A stretch of DNA of 64,000 nt, taken from assembly GCF_000208745.1 (NCBI RefSeq), contig NC_030853.1, positions 16,593,710 to 16,657,709 of the forward strand, given 5' to 3'. Made by a program: the position numbers and the translations under genes. This document shows positions 13,178 to 27,059 of the stretch, in pieces. The notes beneath the pieces were generated by a model. The model was not told the origin of the DNA and searched no databases. It worked only from the letters and a program-made list of their open reading frames with translations. This DNA comes from Theobroma cacao (Eukaryota; Streptophyta; Magnoliopsida; Malvales; Malvaceae). How positions within the stretch are numbered: the stretch's first letter is position 1; each line of letters starts with the position of its first letter.

Positions 13178-16100
13178 CTACCATCGCTGCCTACTGCCTC
13201 TGCTGCCGTAACTTTTCCTTCCACTATTACTCAGTCTCCGTACACCACCTTTCCAGTCTTCATCATCATAATCATCATCTTCATCCCCACCAGTCATGCG
13301 CATTGCTTTCCCTCCTCTCCTGGGATTTGGGCGCTTCCTTTTGATGTTTGCTGTGAAAATTGAGTAATCAATACTATCTTCCCTCAATGCGTTTTTAAAT
13401 TCCTGTACAACAATCGAGCAAGTAAGAACTGATGTCCAAGATACTACAATGGAATTGAACTTCAATACTCTCATCTTCTGTCAAGTAAGACTCCTAAAAT
13501 GTTAAAATTACCTGATATCTCTGCACCAATTCTTGATAAGTGCAAGGCAGGCTAGTGTGTGTTTCACTGATGTCAAAGGGAATGTTCTGCCTCGTGAGAA
13601 CGTCCCCAGGCTTTATAGGTTCATTTGGAGAAAATGCCTAGTTATACAAAATAAGATTCACATGTGAAATCAGTTTCATATTTTCATTCAGGCAGAAAAA
13701 AAATGCCTCCAAATGCAAAGTCATGGATAAGCGTAATCTTAACCTGGCATCTTTGATCATTCAGGCTATAAACAATTTTTAGGTGTCTTTTCAGCTTCAT
13801 GAGAAGCTGTAGTGCAGTAGCAGCAAGACAGTCGGCCTGGAATAGCACCAAAAGGATGTCAAAATAATAAAAGCATTATCATTAACCAGTGAACATCCTA
13901 CAGCTTAAACCAAAATGCCAGGCAACCCTGTATGTTGGAAGCAATCGAAGAAAATGCCCTTTTTTTCCTAAAGCAAAGCATACAGACCTCCACGCAAAAT
14001 GAGTTTATGCAAAAATTCAAAAGCATTCATTGCAGGGGATAGAAAAGTAAGGTTTGCAGGGTTCAAAAGTACCTGGATTTTTTGCATATCCTCTTCGGAG
14101 AGAGTATGAGTTTCAGAATGGTTCATCTTATGCATTGTTGTCTCCACTGCAGGAGTATAATGTGAAATAGACTCATGAGTGAGCTTTTGTTGGATTGCAC
14201 CATTCAAATCAATGGATGTCATGTGATAGAGAGCAGGCTGAACCACAGCCTCCTCCTGAATTGTTCCATTCAAATCAACTGTAGCCATATAATTGAAAAC
14301 AGCTCGACTATGATCCAGTTGAACGGTCCCATTTTCATTAGTTGTCTTCTGAGCATCTGCCTTTAGCAAATTTGAACTCAAGGCTTTCATATTTGCCTCA
14401 AGTGCCCCAGCTCTAACTTGTATTACTCGATTTATAGCATAGATCAAATAGAGCGGTTCATCAGGAGATGAGAATGGTAACAAAGCAAGAGTTTCTGTAC
14501 AATACCTGAAAAAAGTAACAGACATCTCAGTAAAATTACTCACTGAGGTAGAATATTTAGAATTGGCATTGATTAACTCACATCAAGAAAGGTACAACTG
14601 AATCATTCCAGCTAGGATTATCAAATTTGCGCACAATTGAGGACATAAATTTGTTTCTAGCAACCCGATTTCCACGAATGAGCTTGTAAATTCTGGAAAC
14701 TCCCAGCCTTGCTTGTGTTAAAGACCCAGCATCAGATTTCCCTTTCAAATTTCCAGAAAACTTGGATTGGGATTTTTCATTTAGATTTTCACGGGCATTG
14801 CCACTAATGGAACGCATGAAGATAAATGACATCTGAAGGCCATCTCCTAAACGGCTTTCGAAAAAAGCAGGATATCTGAAAAATGAAAAATGAAGCTTAT
14901 ATTAGATGTGCTAAGCAAATGGAAAGGACAGAGAAAATTTTAATAGCACAAGAGACGTACTTCTCATTCATATTCATTAGCAAATGATGAGCCAACTTTT
15001 GGTTGACTTCCAGAGGATCTGTTTCAAGAGCTATAAGGTATGGCACACAAGTAATAGGATGAACAAGACCTTGACGAAGCACAACTTCCACTATCTGCTT
15101 CAATAACATCTCAAGAAAATTATCAGTCCAAACGGGCAATAATAACAAAGAAACAAGTAGCATGTCGGTTAGACTTAATAAGTCCAACCATCTGCTAGAG
15201 AATCATATGTGCAGCTTCCAACACTAATCTGATAACAAAATTGGAATCATGTAAGACTTTCAAGGTACCAATTTTCCTTTTCCCTTTTTCTTTTTTCAAA
15301 GTCAACTTACTATCAAAATGATAGGTTTAAGACTCAAGCTACAAAATGATCACAAATATTTTTACAAAATTCTTGTTCAGAACTAACTGCCCTCTATCAT
15401 TTACTTTAACTTTTACATTATTCACTCTCCTGATATGAGGTTCAGATTGAGTCCACGATAATAAAATTGCTTCCTCACAGAACAGACATGGTAAACAATA
15501 TCTCACCTTTAGGGCAGATTGGCGAACTTCTTCATTAAAGTCCAAGCATCTCCCCAGAATATTATCCCAGTACAACTGGACTATACCCCCACAAATGTTA
15601 GTATCACCAGCACCTGCAGCTACAGGGACACTACCGCCACCTTCTACAGAATAATGAACTGCATCATTACCGGCTTTATCCGTTCCCATTTGACTTTCCG
15701 CATCAAGAAGATATTCCAACAAATTTTGCAACACTTGCATCTGGTTGACAGAATTGTTTAGTGTGTGTCTTACAAATAGAGAAATTTAGTGATATGGGAC
15801 AATTTTACCTTAAGACGAACATTAGAACTTGGTGCTAATGCTGCCTCTAATATCTTCCCAATGTCTTTTTCCAACATATATTCAGGCCTAGCAATTAGAG
15901 CAAAGCCTAATGCCTAAAAAAAGAAGCCATAGAAACATAAGAATATGTTATGATATTAACATATGCTAATTGGAAAACTGAAGCAAACTCCAGTATAACT
16001 GAGTAGAGAAGAATGAAACTTACCTGCAGAGATCTAACCTTTATACTAAAATCATCCATTAGAAGATATTTTTTAAACAAACTAAGACTGCTGGCAACAT

Positions 16101-18912
16101 CAATATTTTTGTTAGTGGGACCACTAAATAAAGAGTTTCCATAGCGGATTAGCAATCCAAGACAGAAGAGCGAACGCCCCACTTGCTGCAAAAAAAAAAG
16201 GTGTTGACTTAAGCTTTATTATTTACTTGCATGTCTGTTTACTTCAAGCCAACTAAGATTAAGATTCAAGGAAATGATAACAATGATCAAGGTGCTTACC
16301 TAAGTTTCTAATAATCCTAGAAATAAAGATTTCTTGCCAACACAATTTTTGATCAATAAATTAACAGGTGGTGGATTAAAAGAAGAAAGGAAAATTATAA
16401 GAAGTTCGAGATTTTCAATATCACCCTTTTCATTTTGCATTGCTGTACAACAGTAACTGGCCTCTAAATTTAATCATCCTAAAAATACAAAGTAGTCTTC
16501 TGGAATTTGAAATTAGAAATTATCACTTTTATTGCTTGTGTTGCACCTAACGAAAACCAAAATATGTGCATCTGACTAGCCAAAAGATTGCAGGTGGAAA
16601 TAACAACAATGGAACATGCATGCAAAAGCAATTACAGAATGTATTTAGTACAGATTTCTGGCAATGAACCTGCTTGTTATCAGTTGCTTGGGAATCCAAT
16701 AGTTTGAAAAATAACTGAATGAGGTACTCAACAACAGTACCACCATTCCCAGCCTTTTTAGTCACAGAACAAAGACACCTGCAATGAAAAATTAACAAAA
16801 AAAAATGAGGGAATTCAAAGCATAAATAGAATACCTTCTAAGTAACAGCGTGCAGTGGAGGGGATTGTTAAATGCAAAAACAGGCAAGAATATTCTAGAG
16901 TCACATCAATAAAGACATACATTAACTATTATTCGCCTCAAAATGAGTAAGTCACCCCTAAGCAGCCTCTATCAACTACTACTAAATAAGTGGTCAAGTA
17001 TGATCTTCAAAAATATGTGATTCACAAAATAATTGCATCCTGACCAGAAACGGTAATTGGAGAGAGGCAACAATAAAAAATATAATAGGATCTAGTTAAT
17101 TAGCTAAATAGTTCGAGAAAAGCAACATGCATGATGATTGCCCAGGGCTGGAAATTAGTTGACATGTCAATATGACAAGATGACAATACATGCATCTATG
17201 AATCCATGTATACACATAGATAGCTCGTGATACAGAGCAACAAGCAATGTATAACCAAGCATTAATCTGTTCAAATGCCACAACTTAATCAAAATTCATA
17301 AGATTCTCTAGAAGTTTTCATATAAAAGGTACAAAAAATGATTAGACACAAAATTACATAAAAAAATATAATTGAAGCTACAAGACAATGAAGTAAATGA
17401 TATAGGAAAAACAATTATAGTAATTGACATAACAGTGTAGACTAGAATCACATTCCTAGGAGACAAACTCAACAAAAAATAAGTTCATGCCTTTGGCAGA
17501 AATAGGGATTTAAAAAACTTAAAACTTTATCAAACAACTAGAATTACAGCATACTAAAGACAGTGAAAAAGAAATTGAAGATACTTGATGCAAGCATGAA
17601 CAACAGTCAAAAAAGAATGCCGGACAATCATGTGCTTCAAGTCCTGCTTTAGTTCTTCGATAACACTAGGAGGCAACTTCCGCATCAAAGGCACAACAGC
17701 ATCAATTATAAAGATTATACTCTCCAGTAACTGTGCAACAACTCTGTTATCAACCTGAACATAAGTGAAAACAAATCAGGCATTGCAACCTAAAAACAAC
17801 TGTATTATAGTGGTGAACAAAATGGCCAGAAACAAACTTTTGAAATTAATTTAAGAAAATGATGGAAATTTGAAGAAACTAACTTTTGCAAGTGCTTAAA
17901 GACAGCTATTGTTTCAAAGACTTCTTTGCACCCTCCCACAACAACAGATTGGGCCAATAATAAAAATCATTAGATTAACAAACACAAAGAGGATTAGTGG
18001 GAAGAAGCAATGAATCAGTGCAGTCTGGTTACAAGAATTTTAAACTCCACGCAATTAATCATATAATAGTCTGTTATTTCCAAAATAAATTTGGCTGCCT
18101 GGCAATTAATACTATCAAAAGCATGAATCAGAAAGGTTGGCTATTCATATGAATATACACAGACAACAAACACACAGTTTGTAATGACTTCAAAGTAAGA
18201 ATGCCCAGAAAGGAAATAGATCCAAAAGATATGTATCAGAAAGGTTGGCTATTTATATGAATATACACAGACAACAAACACACAGATTGTAATGACTTCA
18301 AAGTAAGAATACCCAGAAAGGAAATAGATCCAAAAGATATCTGATCATATCCATATCGTATAAAAAAAAAAAATTAGTATAAGTTCCAACTGTAAATTAC
18401 CTGACTCTTAAGATACGGCTGTAGAGTAATCACAAATTGGGAAGGATCAGAAGCTGGCATGCAAAGTGATGGGTCAACTACACAAAAAGCATGCAAGGCC
18501 AGCACATAGGGAAGTGTAGGAACCTCTGCTTCCACATTACTCATTTCCTCCACTTGCAATATTTTTTCCAGTAAGCACTTGCACATCAACTCACATCGCC
18601 TACGTACCGCTGCAAGTGAGACAGGGTTGATTCCAGCAGCTTTCGCTGATTGAGGGAAAAAATCGAGGACCAAGTTACGCTTAATCACAGTTACAAGAAA
18701 CTGGTGATTAGGCAACCGCCTTAGCATTTCAACGATCTGCTCGGTCTTCTTAGCCACCTCCAATGGAACAGAACTACCATCTCCAGGATACTGAGTCTGC
18801 AGTCCAGAAGGTTCCTCAAACCAGAACTCATAAAATGTCTTACAGACAAGATCCTGAGGAAGAAAGAAAATTAAATACTATGAAAAAAAATGCCAGGAGA
18901 GCAACAGCTTCT

Positions 18913-18949
<37 letters not shown>

Positions 18950-21900
18950 CATACAAAAAGGTCAATGCTGCTGCCTTAAGTTAGAACAAGGAGCAACAAA
19001 AATTATTTTTTAAATATAAAAAGTACCAAGAAAAATAAACTTGAACAACATTGTTCCAGATGCACAGACACCAGCATCACGAAATACATGATTTCCATTG
19101 ATTCCATACCTGAATGCTTGATTCATCATCACTAACACGAGAAATAATCTCGATGCAAGCACTTGTAAATCCTGAGAAGTTGGGATTCGCATTGCACATA
19201 TCTCGAATAATTTTGATTGCTCGTTTCCGCACACTGACTCCAGTGTCTTTAATCCTCTCTGCCACCTTCTCAAAGTACTAATAACCACCATTTTTTTTTT
19301 TAAGCGGGGAGTGGAGCGCAGCAAAGACAATGGAAAAGCATGTGTTGTCAATAAAGCATGCCCTGCTTTCATAAGATGGAAAAGTGAAGTTTAAGTATAC
19401 ATACCTTTAAACCAACATCAGGATGTGAAGCAATATGTCTGCCAACAAGTTCCAGTGCTGCTTCTCTGACAGATATTGCAGAGTCACAAAACCTTCCCTC
19501 AACAGCCACTTGAACACGTTTGTCACCTAATACCTCTGGATCAGCTTCTACAATAATACTAACCTGCCATCATCATACAAATTGGAGGGAGAAAACTTGT
19601 TTTGTCAACAAAAATGAGAAATGAATATCCAAGTTCCAAATAACAGTAATTAAAAGTTTCAAGAATTCTTTCACTTACTGCTCGTAAAGCCTTAGCCCTA
19701 ATTACAGGAGAGTTCTCTCTTAAGCTAACCTGAACAAAAACATGTAATAAGAACAAAGCCTGCCTTACCTACTAAATCAAGGACTTGTAAAATATTTTAC
19801 TAACCAGAAGCAAGTAAAGAATCTTGTCAAACCCTCTAGAGAAAGAATTATTTTGTCCCAGTGCCAAAGCAATCTTCTTGACCGAATCCCTTATCAACAG
19901 TGAAGAAACGGTCCCTGAGTCACGCACTATTGCCTTTGATCTCAGTCTAGCAAGGTAGTACTTGAAATTTTGTTGAGATTTGGGGCCATCCTTATACCAC
20001 AAGCAAAGATAACACCTGCATCCAGAAACATAAATTTTAACAAAAAAACAATTAGGAACAACTAATTCAATTGTCCACTTTCACATGCACAATAATTTGG
20101 AAAGAGCTTTGTTAGGTCCACACCATCGAACAAAGAGATGGATATCATCAATAGAAGCAGCATCTTGAAGATAATTCAAAAGCATTTGCTGAACAATTTC
20201 AACTTTCGTAATTGGATCAGAAGATTCAGACCTTTCTGAGCGACCATGATTCTTATTCTCATTATCCTGGTACTGTGACTCACAATATGATTGCAACACA
20301 AGAAGTTGCTTCTTACAGACACAAAACTGGCAGTACCAACTACGATTAGGAACTTCTTGTTCTCTTACCCCCATACAATCAGCATGGAAAAATCTTTGAC
20401 AACCTTGGCACCTATACAACACTTTTTCTACCTTTCCATCCAAACAAATTGAACATACACCATTTGGGTAACTTTCATGATCGTTATCCCCACTAAGCAA
20501 TTCTTCGGATATCCAGAACTTGTCGTTCCTACAGAGGAGAGAATCATGCTTCAACCTTGCTGCTATTGTGCCAACAAGATCAATTGCCATTGCACGTGCA
20601 GAGATGTCCTTGGATTTAAGACCGGCATTTTGGAGCAATAAAACACAAAGAACCTGCAAATGACAAGTTCCTTAGTCTTGAAACACTATCATCTTTATGT
20701 AATAATAATAATGAAAGAAATATACTCAAGTCTTTCGTCACCTCCAAAGCAGGAGCTGCAGCAGGATATTCTGGTAGATTTAATGTTGTCAGTAAATCAG
20801 TGACTAGATTCTCAATCATCACTTTCAACTCAGAGGCATCTTGAGTCTTTACAGAAGCAAGGCGCTGAAGGACACGGGTCCAGAAATGACAGCATGTATC
20901 CTGGACAGATTCATGACATTTGGTTAAATAACTATCATCAACTGAGACTTCCAAGATCGGACTCCCACTTGATGTTTGCTTTAAAGCTTCAGGAAGGTTT
21001 GCACTGCCATGGACCAACTGAATCAGCAGAGCCGTAACCATCTGGATCTGCCTCTGTTCTTCATCAGGTAGGTGATATGCTCTTAATGCTCGCTTTGAAA
21101 ATGGTAACTTCCATAGCAGCTGAACCATTTCATCTATTATATATGTTCTATGTTGGGTGTAACAGTAGAATATCTGTATAAACACTAACAAAGATTCAGA
21201 TTGAAGTACAATATCTAATTAGCACAAGTTATCTGTGTGTATGCATTTATTCATATATATCCTTTTAACTGCAAATAATTGGATTCATACCCCAGTTATC
21301 AAACCAATTGCTTTGAGTTGCAAGAGCTGTATGTTATCCACCAAAAAAGTAGTAAAGCTTGTCTTCAGCAATTGTAGAACACAACTATCAGATAATTTCT
21401 CAATCAACAACAAGTCCTTGAGTAAACCAAGAATAGTGCAGAGTTTTTGTAGTATAGCATTCACAGCACCAGAGACCCTATCAAGGAAAAAGTTAAACAA
21501 TAAGAAGACACCTAACTTCTGCTATGCTGAATAACTTGCCATAATATTCAACGTATCAAATGAATCAAAGTTAGGGAACAGCATTTTGATAAGCACACTT
21601 GTTCAATGCTGATTTCTTGGCTTTAACACTCTTAGTACTACGTCGTTTCTTGCTAGCAGAACCTAGTTCAGCATCAAGCTCTTCGTCTTCATCATCTGGA
21701 AAATTGGATGTAAATAATCAGTTCAGTATCATAAAACAAAAATAATATACCTGCAACCATTTGACTGAAAGTGATAAACCTAGGGCATGGATTAGACAAA
21801 GATACAGTTAAGTCCTAAACAAATGAAGGCAGGAATGAACTTCTGACATGCTGTCACATTTAAAGACTCAAATGAAGGGAATTTTGTCATTGGAAAGTAG

Positions 21901-24900
21901 CACCTTTAAAAAAAGATCCAGTATTTTTGATAAATCAGATAACTAACCTTCAACTGCTCCATTTTCACTTGGTTTATGCAAGGCACGATATGATGGATCA
22001 TAAGCTGACATAACATCCATTATCTGGTGCCTGGAGAACTCTAAAATCCTTTCAATGATCTGTCGAGAACACACAGAAACCATAACCCATGTTACAATGA
22101 CAAAAAATAACAGACAAGTAACATAAGAACTAAAAGAAATCCACACCAGAACAGATCATATAACCACTAAATTTAACAAGAATAAAAGAAAATGAGGCGA
22201 GCAAAATGCACCAGCAGTCCATAACCTTTAAAAAAAGTTCCATTTTGATTCCTAACTTCTCAATTTTGTTATTTAAATCCCAAACCTTACAAAACATTAC
22301 AATTTAGTTCTTCCAATAAATAATTCTGTTAAAATGGATATAAAGTACTAACATGACAACCTGGACATTTCCATTTATTTTAACAGATTTATTTAACAGT
22401 AAAACATTATTGGAACAATTAAAGAGGTTTGGGTTTTGAACAGAACAACTGAAAGGTTAAGGACAAAAATATAACTTCACTAAAAGCTTATGAACTTACA
22501 CGCATTTTACTCAAATAAGGCACATACCTCTTCATGATATAATTGCTTTGGCATGTCATTATGTGCCATTACTGCCAAAGAAGCATGAATGGACTCCAGG
22601 GCACAAAAAACTGAAGAGAATACATCTGAGTCTTGCTGATACATTTGAACAAAAAAAATGAATAAGGCTGATGGTACACAAAAAGCTCATGAAACAAACT
22701 ATAAAAACTGCAAAATCAGAAAAGAAAAGAAACTGAAAAACATCAGAAATAAACAAATTAACAGTCTCAATAGGAACATCACAAACAGATATGTCTGATG
22801 TGTATTCTGTCATATAGTAACAGTAAACACATTCTTTCACATTTTTGTTTCCTTTGCGTTCTTACAATTAAATCAATAACAATCCTACAGCAAAGTAGAA
22901 AGAAGAATCCTTGAAAAAGAAGACACACATGAAAACAAATCAATAACAAAATAAGGGAAAACAGTTTATGCTGTACGACTTAGATTGGTTAACAAGCATC
23001 AAGTCCCAATGGAAAACCTGGAAACAAGATGGTGCTAAACCATTTATATCAAAAGGCGAAATATGATGGCTTAAGTTTGACCTAAGGTCTATCCCAACCC
23101 AACCTAGCTGTTTCCTAACATGAAGGCAAACATGAGAACAACAAAAATGATAGTTTCTAAACAATGCATCATTGAACCTGAATAATCATAACTTACATGC
23201 TCACATTCATCAACCGACAAACCTTCTGCTCGATGTATCTGATGATCTAGAACCCGTAATAATTTCACAAGGTTATCTACAGGAACCAAATGTAGAAGTC
23301 TCTTTGTACGTACAGACATAATTTCATTTACAAGCATTCTAACATCGTTGACAGGCAATGACAACCATTCTGTCTCATCCCGATCATCACTGGGAATTTG
23401 AGCTCTGCCACAAAAGTCCTCTAGCATCTCACGGAAGTGCCCAATGATGGCATCTAAAGAAATAAAAAAATCTATGTTAAAATATTAATGAGAAGAGGGG
23501 AGGAAGGGTGAAAAAAACCCAAGGCAACCTTGAAGCTCTGTAGGATCTGGTCGAACCGATAAGCCAACATCATTAGCAGCTTTTTTCTTGCCTTTTGGCT
23601 TCCTGGAAGAAGATTTCGGTGCATCCTGCAATTACATCAATAAAATTAAGTACGTTCAAATAGACTAAGCATTAATAGCTAAATTGAAATCCATGCATAC
23701 ATTAGCTATGACATCAGTCTGCTGATTGTAAGTGCTGCTAATGTCTCTCTGGAATTGACTAATATGAGGAAAACTTGACTCGGGTGGCTTCCTTTCAAAC
23801 ACTGCACCACCAGAGACTTGCTCCTTAACAAGACCTGAGAGACTTGAAGAAATGCAATGAACAATAAGCGCAGATATATTAAATTTATGTAAATGATATC
23901 ACATCATCCAAGATAGAGAACAAGAATACAATGCACAAGATCGCATTCATACAAATAATAGAGGGTGAGAAAACAAGGACTTTAATTACATCAAGCACTC
24001 CTAAAACTTGCTTTAGAACATGATCCGGCAACTACAGCAGCAGAATGATGAACAGGGAGATAAAAGTAAACAAAGAAAAAGAAAGGAAAAGAATGGACTT
24101 AGAACTTAGACATTTATACAGTTTTGCTGATCCAAAACTTTGTATAAATGGCAAATCAGCAAGCATAGAAGAGGTGTGAAATTAAGAGCATTCCTGCATG
24201 TACAGACTCCAGACATATATATACACAATCAACTCTTAATACCTACCCATTCCATCCACAATTTCTCCGCATTACTTCCTCTTCAATCTTCTCTTAAGTA
24301 ATAAATTTTCATACAATAGCTACTAGGCACAATTTCTTCTCATGTACCACTCAAAACCCCATCACCAAAAGAACCTATACCACTTTTGGTATCTATGCCA
24401 ACTATTTTCATCCAGAATGCAGATCATCAGGGCTAAAGGACTATGCCATTGTGGTTGAGATTATTCACAAAGTAGAAAATCTGGGGTAGAATTGAACAAC
24501 ATCAAATTCTGAAGTATCACACATCAGCGATTCCTCATGCAATAAACGTAAGTGGGATTCATTACAGCAATTCCCATGCAGGAACCTGAGTTCAAATTTT
24601 TTACGAAGGCTTTGATCGGGTAATGAAAATAGCTCATAGTCATCTCTCTAGAAATCACATTCTAATATTGTGAAGAACCCATCTACATATATCAGAAAGA
24701 AATATCACACCTTGGCACAATTTTTGTAGAAGTAGCACAACTTCACATATCAGGGGCATCAGAAAAAACAATTACGAGGAAAAAGAGCAACCAAGAGTAC
24801 TTTGTTTACCAGGAGTGACATACTCAAATGCTGCAGGGTTGTATTGGAGAACTTGTACATGAAGTTCCAAGGGCTCCACATAGTCATATGTAGCTGAACT

Positions 24901-25769
24901 CGCCTCATCTCTAAGATTCCTGCAAGCAAAACCAAGTATAAACAAAAACTGTAATCCATTGCAACATAATAAAACAAAGCAGGCTTTTAAAGGACAATTT
25001 TGAAGAACGTGCCAAAACTATGAAAGTAGACAAGGAGTTTTGTTAGTAAGTGTTTTTAACTTCATGCATTAATGCTTATAAACTATACAAAGAAATTTGG
25101 AAAGTAAGAATCTTTTCATATTCTTATCAAGAAAGTGCCAGCCAAATCATGCTTAACCAAAAATATAACCTAATTCCTTTATCAAAAAAAAAAAAAACCT
25201 AATCCGAATCGCTTATACGTAAGACTACTAAATCCCTAATGAATCACTTTTATTCAAATTGCTTGTTTGTTACTTTTTTTCTATTTGCTTTTTGCTTTTG
25301 AAAAATCACAATTACAATAATTTAACATCAAAATGCATAATTTTACTTTTAACTAAGACAAGTATGATAAAATTAGATTTGCATTCTAACACTAAAATTT
25401 CACTACCTTCAGAAAACACTAAAATTTAAACTAAAAATTTCAAGTTTACCGGGAATTTAAAAAATTCAGCTAAAAACAATACGCTTACAGATATGAAACA
25501 TCAGTTTCGCGAAGCAGATCGGCGATTCGACTAGACTGTGCAATAATTTCCGGTCGATTCAAAGACCTAGAAGCTCCACCAGTCGGGTCGTCGAATAGTA
25601 GGAGCTCCGGATCCGAAGCGCCACAGAAAACGGGCAACGAAGGAAGAGGCAAGCACTGCGCGACCTCGGAGTGGATGGTGTTGGAAAGGCCGATACCACG
25701 GTGGGCCAAACCCATCAGTCCCGGACCCGGTTGGTCCGAAACCGCGGACGTGCTGCTTGGATTGCTCAT
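13178..25769 (-). CDS. SCC2: Sister chromatid cohesion protein SCC2 (NIPBL homologue, cohesin loader) with PHD finger
   Basis: Loads cohesin onto chromatin together with SCC4, in the nucleus. Twenty-seven exons (5' to 3'): 25769-25489, 24919-24810, 23834-23701, 23625-23529, 23453-23197, 22635-22528, 22059-21948, 21695-21599, 21477-21291, 21173-20742, 20653-20124, 20015-19805, 19729-19679, 19563-19405, 19277-19110, 18853-18401, 17754-17585, 16778-16670, 16185-16024, 15913-15809, 15740-15507, 15094-14961, 14875-14582, 14505-14073, 13836-13744, 13637-13512, 13402-13178. The lengths sum to 5472 nt, exactly 1823 codons plus stop, close to the plant family size. The N terminus has [22 protein letters not shown]4HC3 PHD finger (CSIC...CQGC...HADC...CQFC) lies at 672-716. 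Helical HEAT-type repeats fill the middle and the conserved C-terminal part is in exons 15-23. The tail has an acidic [10 protein letters not shown] run followed by Arg/Ser/Gly. Start: first in-frame Met giving the known MSNPSS-type N terminus. Confidence 0.94.
18128..18341. repeat. Tandem duplication (2 x 107 bp) in SCC2 intron 16
   Basis: The unit starting ATCAGAAAGGTTGGCTAT at 18128 is repeated at 18235 with only a few base differences (for example ATTCATATG against ATTTATATG). It lies in the intron between exons 18853-18401 and 17754-17585. The near identity points to a recent event. Confidence 0.9.
18913..18949. repeat. Compound (AC)n(AT)n microsatellite between SCC2 exons 15 and 16
   Basis: About 13 AC units followed directly by about 5 AT units, in the intron next to exon 18853-18401. 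Confidence 0.85.
22222..22482. mobile_element. Foldback/MITE-like insertion in SCC2 intron 6
   Basis: The two ends of this 260-bp stretch are imperfect inverted copies. The left reads TCCTAACTTCTCAATTTTGT, ATCCCAAACCTT and CTTCCAATAA; the reverse complement of the right reads TCCTTAACCTTTCAGTTGTT, ACCCAAACCTC and GTTCCAATAATG. It lies between exons 22635-22528 and 22059-21948, splits no coding sequence and encodes nothing. This is the structure of a non-autonomous DNA element; the superfamily and target duplication are not resolved. Confidence 0.55.
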
Positions 25770-27059
25770 CGATTGTTTAATCGGCGAGCGAGGGATTTGC
25801 TGCAGAGAGAGAGCATGAAGAGTGTAGAAGGGAGTGGTAGTTTCGTAATAATGTAGAAATCTGGGGATAATTTGAAAGGAATTAGGGTTTCCTTGGAGAA
25901 GTTGAAGAGCTTTTTGAGCCCTAAGAAAAGATTGGGAAGAAGAGAGAAGCAAATGGCGGGGAAAAAGTGTGAAAGTTTTTGGGGGGATTTTTTTCGATGA
26001 ATTTTACTTATAGCATGCTTAAAAATGGAATGGGGGATATTACTTAGGTTACTAAAATGCCCTTGGTGGACTCTATTTTCCTACTATCTAGCTTGGTGGA
26101 GAAGCTCTATGTTCGATTTTCAATTTCTTAATCGTCGATTATGTTCTAATGAAGGTGATTTATAGGGTGATTAAGGTTTTTAAAAATTGGGAATTCAGTA
26201 ATTTACAGAACTACCCTTGGGTTCTGCCTCGCTGTCATCGGCAAGCGTCAGCTCCTGCTACTCAGCTTATCAGATAAGTTTCTCATTTTGTTTTTGTTTT
26301 ATTTGGTGTGAAGAAAGGAATCTTTTTTGTTTTTTGAAAAAAACGAAAATATAAATAGAATAATAAGTAGAAAAATATAAATATTTGAAGAAGAAATTTC
26401 AAAATTCATTTGTTTCCAATTGTATCAGTAAAATATTTTTGTTTATTATATGATGTGAATATACATATGTGAAACTTTTATGGATATATTTTGAAATTAG
26501 ACTCCATTGATTTTCTTTATTAAATAAAATTAATAGCATTAAAGTAGCCGTTGCTTTTAAAAAATTCTGACGTTAATATGGAGTTTTGATCTCATCAACT
26601 TGGTTATACGGAGTCACTATAGAATCTTGATATAATTTAATCACAATTTTCAAAGTAAACCTCAACTTATAATAAGTACATCAAAATTGTTTTAAAATAT
26701 TTGAATTGAATAAATTTGACTTTTTCTTAATAAATTCTTATTTCAGTTTAAACTTTGTGATTGTAAATAAATTATTTCAAAATTTTGTGATAATTCACAT
26801 GAATTTAAATGAGAAAATTATGAGAAATAACTTTTCTCATAAGCTCAATTCAAAAATATAATTTTTTTGTAATTTTAATTATTTTAACCAATTTTTGGCA
26901 TAACTTGACAACAATACCCTTTAAACAATTTTAGACAAGTTAAAATGGTTTCAGTTTTCTCTATCCCGCCATCTAGACAAAAATTTTAAAATTAAATCTC
27001 GATTTTTCTCTTTGGTCAAATACTATCTATCTCGCCATTCGGAGATGACATCAAGTTTT
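25770..27059. other. SCC2 promoter/5'UTR side and AT-rich spacer
   Basis: Holds the upstream region of SCC2 (minus strand) followed by AT-rich DNA. Open stretches exist but none has gene-like composition. I see no second promoter or gene. Confidence 0.5.

Noticed and set aside
13142..13363. Plus-strand open frame opposite the SCC2 end
   Set aside because: Antisense shadow of the acidic SCC2 tail and its 3'UTR.
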